This document shows positions 56,475 to 63,635 of a DNA stretch of 64,000 bases, piece after piece; position 1 is the stretch's first letter, and each line of letters opens with the position of its first letter. The notes beneath the pieces were generated by a model. That model saw only the letters and a list, made by a program, of their open reading frames with translations, was not told the DNA's origin and did no database searches. A program made the translations under genes and the position numbers. This DNA is from Methanoplanus sp. FWC-SCC4 (lineage in GTDB: Archaea; Halobacteriota; Methanomicrobia; Methanomicrobiales; Methanomicrobiaceae), in assembly GCF_032878975.1 (NCBI RefSeq), contig NZ_CP043875.1, forward strand, positions 1,108,370 through 1,172,369, given 5' to 3'.

Positions 56475-56849
56475 TTTTTCTTCACCCTTTTAAAATTTTT
56501 CTTTGTTTTTTTATTCTGAAGAGATTTTAAATTCGGATTTGTGTATGCCTCGTACATATCCCTTTTTGTAGTTTTAAAAATCCCAGAGTATCTCAGGAGT
56601 ATCTCTGAGATATCTTAAGAGATTTTAAAGACGGATGCACAAAATCCCTTCAGCACGGGGGGCTTTTGTTTTTCAGCCAAAAAGAAAATATACAAGTGAG
56701 TGTAAAATAAAGTAAATTTGATCTATTAATTTACACTTACAGATCCAAACTTTCTTTTTGAACAGTGAAGAGACTGGTACTCTCCTCATCGTTCCCCTGT
56801 TAAAACTTGAAAGTGTTTATTTAAACGTCTTACGCCACAATACTTTACA
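56475..56849 (-). repeat. Conserved leader/promoter repeat, copy 4
   Basis: The fourth copy, nearly the same as copy 1 over more than 350 bp although the two mature coding parts hardly match. This inverted pattern of conservation is the strongest sign that leader and signal are kept or copied while the mature part changes. Confidence 0.85.
56816..56849 (-). promoter_or_regulatory. Cassette D promoter: TATA box and shared motif
   Basis: Motif (56828-56849) followed by TTTAAATAAA (56816-56825), as in the other cassettes. Confidence 0.75.
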
Positions 56850-57493
56850 TATCCGTTACTTGAAAAAATTTTTTTGTTTTACAAATTTTTTGAAATGTAT
56901 TGTAACATTCTGGAATTTTTGTAAAACGGATAGCTCACATCCCAAATTTAAAAGATAAATCACAGGCCAAATGTATAATTCTGCCACTTATGGCTTGATC
57001 AATCTGTTTTTTTAAAAGATATCTAAAAAAAATATTTGCGGCGAAAATTAGTTTGAGCAGATATATTTTTTATTCGCGCAATTGTATTATTAGATGCCAT
57101 TTGAAAATTATAAGATAAAATTGGATTTACCCTGATTTAATTTATAGTGCTTTTCAACCGGTAAAATAAATTATCGATGTCTCATAATTTCAGACTGAAA
57201 TAAGCTATTAACATTGTCAGAGGCAATGCATAAATAACTCTGATTAAAATCCTTGGATCAGGTTCAACCAGGATTTGGATTAATAGCCTGCTCAGGTAAC
57301 AATCAGATTGAAATCAGATTAATAACCCAAAATCGACACTGGTACCTTAAAATCAGCTCCTTCTATAAATCCCTATTATCGCTGGTAGTTTCAACACGGA
57401 TACTGGTAGGATCTGCTCAATACAATTATTATAAAAAGAATTTCTGATTGAAAAATCAGGTTAAAGTTTAAATACCGGTTAATATTTGACAGA
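56850..57493. other. Degenerate inter-cassette region
   Basis: About 640 bp without a convincing gene. The first 210 bp resemble the other inter-cassette spacers (AGCTCACATCCCAAAT, AAAAATATTTGCGGCGAAAA). The rest is AT-rich; AAATCCTTGG-N11-CC-AGGATTT (57247-57276) is a bulged hairpin. It probably holds the eroded end of cassette E. Confidence 0.5.
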
Positions 57494-57956
57494 ACACCAC
57501 AAATCCATCCTCATAAACCTGACACAGGCAACGCTCATAAACAAAAAAAGGGCATGCAATAAAAAACAAGATGGACTCAAATGTGACTCTAAATTATTTT
57601 AAAGGAGTTCCATTTCTTATACCAAATTTGAATTCTCACCATATCCGGAGGAATCATAATCAAAAAAATGGTTTGCCCGAAGGATTACTAAAGCATACAA
57701 ATGATAATAGCTGTAATCATATGAGATCGTGTGAAACATATTTAGAAGATTTTTCTTATCTTTAAAATACAATTTATATTCGGCTTTAATTTCCTCATAA
57801 TTAATGGTATCAAAATAATTTGGATCCATTTCAGGTCTGGAACCCGGAAGATTATCTATAACAGATGTACCAACAGAATTCACAAAATCTGTTATCAGCA
57901 ACAGAAGTAAGAGATAATTAATCAATGAAATAACACTTGTTTTTGGAAAAGTAGAT
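57494..57956 (-). pseudogene. Cassette E: decayed permease B
   Basis: On the minus strand, STFPKTSVISLINYLLLLLL followed by GTSVIDNLPGSRPEMDPNYF matches the last third of permease B (compare SFSSTSGMSFIYSLLLLLIL and VITGPRPSINIEN in cassette B). After a gap and frame changes, the terminal FLFMSVACVRFMRMDL is still readable near 57500. The first two thirds and the stop are gone. It shows that cassette E once had the same ABC genes. Confidence 0.8.
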
Positions 57957-58018
57957 TAAAATGATTTTTTACATAAGGAACTAAATTTTGATATATCCAA
58001 GATCAAATAATATTTTGA

Positions 58019-58348
58019 TTAAGTTATTAATAGGAATATCTTTAATAACGGGAAGATAAAATCCAGACAAAATAATATCAGTAAGAGAAGGATAATCACC
58101 TCGCAAAATCTTACACCATCTTCCCATTCAGATTCCGGATTGAAAAAACCGCCCTTAAATGCCTCATATATAAAAAAAACAGAGATTACAAGAAAAACAA
58201 AACCAAACCCTATAAACGAATACTGAACATAAGAAAATCCTCCGATGAACAATGTGTGCCCGGAGTTTAGAATACTATTATTCAGACTAAGATTGATAAA
58301 AATCATGCCAGCAGCTGCGCAAGCCAGAGATGCAAACAGACTTATCAT
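58019..58348 (-). CDS. Cassette E: small 3-TM membrane protein
   Basis: 109 residues with three membrane helices (about 3-20, 40-62 and 85-107). Not recognised. It takes the place of the lipoprotein/ABC genes downstream of the cassette E secreted protein, 109 bp after its stop. A partner or immunity role is conceivable from position alone. No clear ribosome-binding site. Confidence 0.55.
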   Translation of the reverse strand: MISLFASLACAAAGMIFINLSLNNSILNSGHTLFIGGFSYVQYSFIGFGFVFLVISVFFIYEAFKGGFFNPESEWEDGVRFCEVIILLLLILFCLDFIFPLLKIFLLIT

Positions 58349-58457
58349 TTTTCTGGCAGGAATACCACATATTTTTTCTCCATAAATCTTTACCTCAACT
58401 TAGATTTTTTAATTATCACACATAGATTATAAAATAAAAAAATGATTATTTAAATTT

Positions 58458-59225
58458 CTATAGCGCAGTCAATGAATTAGTCCATGTTGATGTAAGTGAT
58501 TGACCAGCAGGAATATCTATATGCATGGCACCGTGAACCTCCTGGGGATTGCCATAGAAACCGTTCCATTCAACGGCATATTTCCCGCCATAACCAACCT
58601 GACAATCTCCTGATTTCGGTCTGACTACATCCTGATGAAGAACAAAATCTCCCCCGATACTAAACGAAGTTCCGGAATAACCTGTCGATAAGCCAATATT
58701 TACGGTTTGTTCATTGCCTGTAATCGTAGAACCCGGACTATAAGTTATCAACCGGGCATTTAAATTTGTCAGCTGAACTTTATTCCAAAAATTGGTAAGA
58801 TCAAACCATGGGTTTGGCTGAGCTGAAGTCCATTGCCAGTAATAATAATGCTCCTTTCCACTCAGGTCAACCTCATTGAATTTATACAGCAACAGTGCAT
58901 TATCAGAACTTGCAGAACCAGTACTCAAATGATCAGTCCATGCACCAACATAACTTATACCTGAGGTGCGATCAGGTTCTCCGGTTATACTTTCTAACAT
59001 TTCAATATTCTTAGAACCATATTTTTCATTCATTTCCTGTACATACATTCTGAATTCTGATTGTGTCATTTGAGGCATACTTGAATTAATTTCAATTGAA
59101 TGTTCAATTGTATTAAGCCCCTGCAAAATTTCCTGATTTGCACTAACAGGCCCTACAAGAGCAGCACCTGCAACAAGCATCATCGCAAGAAGGATGCCAA
59201 TTTTTTTGAAGCTAAATTTCTTCAT
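58458..59225 (-). CDS. Cassette E: larger secreted protein with the shared signal peptide
   Basis: 255 residues. The signal peptide MKKFSFKKIGILLAMMLVAG-AALVGPVSA is the same as in the small proteins, but the mature part of about 226 residues is unrelated to theirs. It has a helical N-terminal segment (QMTQSEFRMYVQEMNEKYGS) and a beta-rich C-terminal domain with many Trp and Gly (EHYYYWQWTSAQPNPWFD, GGKYAVEWNGFYGNPQEVHG). One Cys (GDCQVG). Family not recognised. GGGGAAG precedes the ATG. Confidence 0.75.
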   Translation of the reverse strand: MKKFSFKKIGILLAMMLVAGAALVGPVSANQEILQGLNTIEHSIEINSSMPQMTQSEFRMYVQEMNEKYGSKNIEMLESITGEPDRTSGISYVGAWTDHLSTGSASSDNALLLYKFNEVDLSGKEHYYYWQWTSAQPNPWFDLTNFWNKVQLTNLNARLITYSPGSTITGNEQTVNIGLSTGYSGTSFSIGGDFVLHQDVVRPKSGDCQVGYGGKYAVEWNGFYGNPQEVHGAMHIDIPAGQSLTSTWTNSLTAL

Positions 59226-59604
59226 TTTATCTTCCCCTACTTAAGATTTTATTCTATACTTTTTTTAAATTCTGAAGAGGTTTTAAATCCGGATTGGTGT
59301 ATCTCTGGTGCATATCCTTTTTTGTAATTTTTAAAATCCCCAGGCTTCTCAGGAGTATTTCTGAGATATCTTAAGAGAGTCCAAAGAAGATGCACAAAAT
59401 CCCTTCAGCACGGGGAGCTTTTGGTTTTCAGCCAAAAAGTAAATATATAAGTGAGTATAAAATAGAACTTATTTGATCTATTAACTTACACTTACAGATC
59501 CAAACTTTCTTTTTGAACAGTGAAGTGACTGGTACTCTCCTCACTGTTCCCCGGTTAAAACTTGAAAGTGTTTATTAAAACATCTTACGCCACAATCCTT
59601 TACA
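59226..59604 (-). repeat. Conserved leader/promoter repeat, copy 5
   Basis: The fifth and most diverged copy (for example GTATCTCTGGTGC and AAGAGAGTCCAAAG). It still keeps the order of all short inverted repeats except that GCAT in one arm is changed to AGAT. It precedes an unrelated cargo type, so leader and signal travel independently of the mature part. Confidence 0.8.
59571..59604 (-). promoter_or_regulatory. Cassette E promoter: TATA box and shared motif
   Basis: Motif (59583-59604) followed by TTTTAATAAA (59571-59580) on the minus strand. 79 bp away lies an inverted copy of the motif serving the opposite strand. Confidence 0.75.
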
Positions 59605-59683
59605 TATTCCTTTTTCCAGGCATATTTGTCTGATGTCATTTTTCTCAGATATCAATTAAATTGTTTTTTTGATTCATTTAACG

Positions 59684-59705
59684 TGTAAAGGATTGTGGCG
59701 TAAGA
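59684..59705 (+). promoter_or_regulatory. Sixth shared motif, plus strand
   Basis: TGTAAAGGATTGTGGCGTAA plus GA matches the cassette motif exactly (same as copies C and E) but points to the plus strand. Only 24 bp separate it from the ATG at 59730, so this gene should have a very short leader or none, unlike the cassettes. The sequence outside the motif is not conserved, which argues that the motif itself is under selection. Confidence 0.75.
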
Positions 59706-59729
59706 TATTTGTAATGCTAATAAAAATTC

Positions 59730-60206
59730 ATGTATATGAAAAGAATATATCTATTACTAACAATTGCCTTTGTGGCGTTGCTTATTCTGACAGGTTCTGT
59801 TAGTGCAAAGATAATTGAGACAAAATCAGGTTATGTAGTAAGATCAGGTTATGATGTGGAAAATTCAGCAGATATTTTCCCTTCAATAAACAGCATAACA
59901 CGATCCCTCTATTCAATAACGGATGGAGAGATTAATTATCATAATTATTATGTTAGCTCTGGAAAGACAAAAATAACATATGATGTCGACTGGGGAGATT
60001 CTAATAATGACTTGGGTCTTAAGATTATAACCCCTGATACAACCCTGGGATATTATCATGACTCAATTGACGGGAGAACTGATGGGAAAATTTATATCCA
60101 GATATCCAATTCCATGGGACTTCCAACAGGTACCTGGGACAGTTTTGTAATGGGATATACAGTATCAGGTACGGAGTATTATAACTTTGGAGTAAGTTCA
60201 ATATAA
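59730..60206 (+). CDS. Secreted protein under the shared motif
   Basis: 158 residues (or 156 from the second ATG at 59736). Signal peptide MYMKRIYLLLTIAFVALLIL with cleavage after VSA. The mature start KIIETKSGYVVRSGY closely matches KIIQVRNGYVVTSAY in the regulator encoded next. The C-terminal half (YDVDWGDSNNDLGLKIITPD, DSIDGRTDGKIYIQIS) looks like a PPC-type beta-sandwich as found in archaeal exported proteins. Possibly a ligand or co-sensor for the adjacent regulator; this is inference. Confidence 0.7.
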   Translation: MYMKRIYLLLTIAFVALLILTGSVSAKIIETKSGYVVRSGYDVENSADIFPSINSITRSLYSITDGEINYHNYYVSSGKTKITYDVDWGDSNNDLGLKIITPDTTLGYYHDSIDGRTDGKIYIQISNSMGLPTGTWDSFVMGYTVSGTEYYNFGVSSI

Positions 60207-60256
60207 AATGAAATATAATATTATTTTATTTACCATATAAGAGGTCTAACTAATAT

Positions 60257-61108
60257 ATGACTCTTTTTCCGGCTAAGATTACAGTGCTATCAACACTATT
60301 ACTTCTTTTAATACTATTGTCAGGCTTTGCAAGTGCAGAAGATAAAATAATACAGGTTCGTAACGGATATGTCGTAACATCAGCTTACGGAGAAAATCTT
60401 TCGGGAGGAGAAGAACTTAAAAGCAAACAGGTGGAATTCTCGGAACTGGGACTCCGGTCAAAATTAGAAGTAATTATTACTGAAAATATCCCCATTGCTG
60501 GTGATTTTATAATGGTTATTATCAGTTTGGCAATGACTTTTGGTCTTACATCATACTTTGGATGTAAATATATTAGCAAAAAAACTATACTCAAAAACGA
60601 AATCCGCAATGATATTTTTAAAATTATTAAAAAAAATCCGGGGATTAACTTCTCGGGGATTGTAAAAGAACTAGGAATAACGAAAACAATGGTCAAATAC
60701 CACCTTGAAAAACTTGTCTCATTTGGAATTATCAGACGATTCTCCGAAAACGGCCGTATTGGGTACTTTAAAAACAATGATACTTTTACAGTTTCTGAGA
60801 TGAAACTTTCACTTGTTCAAAAAAACCTGAAAGATAAACTAATACTTGATATTTTAACAACTCAGCCGGGAATAACAAGAAAAGAAATTTCATGCAAAAC
60901 AGATCTGTCTGGACCGGCGATTACATGGCACATGAAAAGACTGGAAAAAACAGGCTATATTGAAATTGTAAGGGATGGCCGAAATACCAGGTATTTTCTG
61001 AAACAGAATCCTGAGATTGCAAAAGCGGATGAAGAATATTCAATTTTCAAATCAGGATTATTAAATCAAACGTTTGATCAGGGGGAGATAATAAATGAAA
61101 CAAAATAA
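60257..61108 (+). CDS. Membrane-anchored double winged-helix regulator 1
   Basis: 283 residues. A signal/anchor (about 8-27), a short external segment with the GYVV motif shared with the preceding secreted protein, a second membrane helix (about 78-98), then two cytoplasmic winged helices: IFKIIKKNPGINFSGIVKEL with KTMVKYHLEKLVSFGIIRRF, and ILDILTTQPGITRKEISCKT with PAITWHMKRLEKTGYIEIVR. It looks like a one-component system that senses outside and binds DNA inside. The shared 22-bp motif near by is a candidate target. It overlaps the next gene by 14 bp. Confidence 0.82.
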   Translation: MTLFPAKITVLSTLLLLLILLSGFASAEDKIIQVRNGYVVTSAYGENLSGGEELKSKQVEFSELGLRSKLEVIITENIPIAGDFIMVIISLAMTFGLTSYFGCKYISKKTILKNEIRNDIFKIIKKNPGINFSGIVKELGITKTMVKYHLEKLVSFGIIRRFSENGRIGYFKNNDTFTVSEMKLSLVQKNLKDKLILDILTTQPGITRKEISCKTDLSGPAITWHMKRLEKTGYIEIVRDGRNTRYFLKQNPEIAKADEEYSIFKSGLLNQTFDQGEIINETK

Positions 61109-62549
61109 CAGAATTAAAAGATTTTTTGTATTCAACATTTTGATATTATTGGTTCTTGGAATTGTAGCAAATCCCGTTACAGGGGGCGGATCAGAATCAT
61201 CAAATATAAAAATTTCATGTAAATATCCCGGAATGATTATAGAAGCAGGCGAGACTGTAAAATTTGATCTTGTTATTGAAAATTCAGGGGGCAACAACTA
61301 TCCAAAAAAACTTCGTGTCGATACATTCAAAGGTGAGGATGACTGGGAATTCAGGTTTTTAACAGATGACAGAGAAATAGACAGAATTGCATTTTTACAG
61401 GGAGAATCAGAGACAATCCAGCTTGAAGTAAAGACAGCGGGAGACACTCCCGTAGACACCTATCAGTTCAGGGTGTGTGTTGATGATGGAAGTTTATGGC
61501 TTTATCTTGTAATTGAAAAGACACATGCAGGCGAAGATGGTGTCTTAAAAATGGAAGTAGTGAATGAACAGGGTGAAAACATTAAGGGGGCAATGGTTTC
61601 AGCATTTCGTGATAAAAGCACAACTGCATATACAAAGGTTTTCTCAACAGCAGACGGACAGGTAAGAACCGAACTTGATCAGGGAGAATACATACTCTTA
61701 ATCGAAAAAAATGGATATTTATGCAGGGAAATTGATAACGTAAATATCCAGAGCGGATATACTGCAGATATCGGGACTGTAATGCTTGAAAGGAAAAATT
61801 TTGGTCTTGATATCGATGTAAAATCTCCGGTAGTGACATCTTTGATTGGGCAGAAACCCCTTTATGAAATGAAACTTATGAACGTAGGCAAAAGCGATGA
61901 TGTTTTTGTTTTTTCATCAAAGAATATGTCTGAAGGCTGGTATGGCCGGTACAAGGAAATTCTGGATTCAAAAAGTGAATTATCCGAGGTGTTCATAAAA
62001 GCCGGTGATGAAAAAACCGTATTTCTTGAAATAATACCTCCTTATTCAATTACAAAAGGGGATTATATTTTTGAATCAGTAATCAGATCATCAGATGACC
62101 TGGAATATGTAACAGAACTTAAGGCAACAATCAAAGGAAGCTCTGATCTCCAGGTATTCTCTGAAAAATATCTTTATGAGATTACTAAAGGTGATTCTGT
62201 CGAAATTCCGGTAAAGGTTCTAAACAACGGAAACGGTGTTGCACTGACAAACATAAAATTAGAGGTATCTGCACCCGAGGGATGGAAAGTTACGACTTTG
62301 CCTGAGACAATACCTGTCATTGCCCCCGGTGAGAGGAAAACGGTTTCTCTCAGGGTTGTTCCGCCTTCAAATATTGCGGCATCAGAGTACAAAATAACCG
62401 CAAAAGTGATATCTGATCAGGAGGAGGTTTCAGACAGTTTGAGGATTGTTGTAAATGAAAGCTCCATAATAGGTATTTTAGGAATCATGCTCATGTTTGT
62501 TGTTGCAGGAGGAGTATATTATATGTACAGAAAGTATGAGAGACGCTGA
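61095..62549 (+). CDS. Surface-anchored NEW3/CARDB-like protein
   Basis: 484 residues. Signal peptide with cleavage after VTGGG, an extracellular beta-rich N-terminal domain (KFDLVIENSGGNNYPKKLRV), a carboxypeptidase-regulatory-like domain (NIKGAMVSAFRDKSTTAY, then RTELDQGEYILLIEKNGY), NEW3-type domains (SVEIPVKVLNNGNGVALTNI, then PGERKTVSLRVVPPS) and a C-terminal membrane helix with a basic tail (VAGGVYYMYRKYERR). It is translationally coupled to the regulator before it. It may be an external partner of the regulator or an envelope protein. Confidence 0.78.
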   Translation: MKQNNRIKRFFVFNILILLVLGIVANPVTGGGSESSNIKISCKYPGMIIEAGETVKFDLVIENSGGNNYPKKLRVDTFKGEDDWEFRFLTDDREIDRIAFLQGESETIQLEVKTAGDTPVDTYQFRVCVDDGSLWLYLVIEKTHAGEDGVLKMEVVNEQGENIKGAMVSAFRDKSTTAYTKVFSTADGQVRTELDQGEYILLIEKNGYLCREIDNVNIQSGYTADIGTVMLERKNFGLDIDVKSPVVTSLIGQKPLYEMKLMNVGKSDDVFVFSSKNMSEGWYGRYKEILDSKSELSEVFIKAGDEKTVFLEIIPPYSITKGDYIFESVIRSSDDLEYVTELKATIKGSSDLQVFSEKYLYEITKGDSVEIPVKVLNNGNGVALTNIKLEVSAPEGWKVTTLPETIPVIAPGERKTVSLRVVPPSNIAASEYKITAKVISDQEEVSDSLRIVVNESSIIGILGIMLMFVVAGGVYYMYRKYERR

Positions 62550-62666
62550 TATGGTGAATCGCAGGGTCTTAATCTGATATTATTTTTCTCTCTCTTTTAG
62601 CTTTTACCAACCCTTTATCTGCAGCTCATCTTTTTAGAACCGCTAAAAAAGTATTTAAAAAAAAAG

Positions 62667-62701
62667 CAGTAAGCCCGATAATGATTCGGTCTTTTTTACT
62701 G
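62667..62701. terminator. Nested hairpin between convergent genes
   Basis: CAGTAA...TTACTG encloses CCGA...TCGG, with an A-run before and a T-run inside the right arm. It lies between two convergent genes and could stop transcription in both directions. Confidence 0.55.
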
Positions 62702-62758
62702 TTACATGTATGGACAGATTGTTGATAGTAAAGATTCAAAACAAAATTCATCACAAAA

Positions 62759-63520
62759 TTAAGCGATGCATTTGGAATTTATTTTATTCATCACACCAAG
62801 AGCAGACGGAGACAACCGGTACCTGACAACCCTGCCACACTTTGTTGAGAAGATAACACCTGCATCACAGAGTCTTCCCATGTGCCATGAAACCGTGGAA
62901 CATGATGTTTGTATCATTCCGGCTATGTCATCTCTTGAAGCATCCGGAGAGTCAGAAAGATATTCACAGATCAAAAATTCGGTTTCATTTCGGAGACTTA
63001 CAAAAATCTTCATCTCAGAGTCGGAATAACTGCCGGAATTTTCAAAATAAAAGCTTCTGTTGTTCTTTAAAAAAACAGTGATTAAATGCTCCTGTTTAAG
63101 CATCCTGAGATGATAATCAAGTGTACCCCTGTTTACAGAAAGGCGGTTTTCAATATCAGTAAAACATGTTCCCGGATTATGGATGATAAACCGGTAGATC
63201 CTGTTGCGGAAATTATTCTCAAGTATCGTCTTTTTATCAATCCTGCGGAAATTAAGTGTAACCAGACCGGCACCTGCCAGAATTATCTGGGCCGGCAACA
63301 AGAAAGCGGGAGAGATTAACACAAGCATAACGGCAATAACTGCCAGCGGTTGTACTTCCCATAAGTCAAGTGGCACAGGTGCTTTTGCTTCACTTACCGG
63401 GGGACTCTCGTCCCACCCCTGAACAGAATATGACACGGATTGTGCAGATGCAGGAAGAACCAGGAACATCGCTGCCAAAAAAAAGATCAATACAATTGCC
63501 GCTTTTCTGTAAATTGCCAT
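62759..63520 (-). CDS. Membrane-anchored double winged-helix regulator 2
   Basis: 253 residues with the same design as regulator 1: signal peptide (cleavage after ASA), short external loop, membrane helix pair (about 55-90), then two winged helices: IYRFIIHNPGTCFTDIENRL with GTLDYHLRMLKQEHLITVF, and ICEYLSDSPDASRDDIAGMI with STVSWHMGRLCDAGVIFSTK. GGGGGG precedes the ATG, and CTTATATACTTAAAATA upstream is TATA-like. It has no copy of the shared motif. It may control the next lipoprotein-containing locus or the cassettes. Confidence 0.82.
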   Translation of the reverse strand: MAIYRKAAIVLIFFLAAMFLVLPASAQSVSYSVQGWDESPPVSEAKAPVPLDLWEVQPLAVIAVMLVLISPAFLLPAQIILAGAGLVTLNFRRIDKKTILENNFRNRIYRFIIHNPGTCFTDIENRLSVNRGTLDYHLRMLKQEHLITVFLKNNRSFYFENSGSYSDSEMKIFVSLRNETEFLICEYLSDSPDASRDDIAGMIQTSCSTVSWHMGRLCDAGVIFSTKCGRVVRYRLSPSALGVMNKINSKCIA

Positions 63521-63635
63521 TTATACCCCCCCGATTACTTTTAATCTTTTTATTTTAAGTATATAAGTTTTCTGTGACATGACCTTAAATATCGACAGTT
63601 GTGAAAAATATATATTAAAATAATTGATCTCTTTA

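Noticed and set aside
57253-57765. Two 64-codon plus-strand frames in the degenerate cassette E region
   Set aside because: No start signals or protein-like features; one is antisense to the permease remnant.
57617-57925. 102-codon minus-strand frame as a separate gene
   Set aside because: It is the middle of a decayed permease B; the homology continues on both sides of the frame.
44213-59604. Leader repeats as CRISPR or insertion-sequence ends
   Set aside because: The copies are 370 bp long and mostly 5 kb apart, always before the same gene type. No transposase, terminal inverted repeats or spacer pattern is present.
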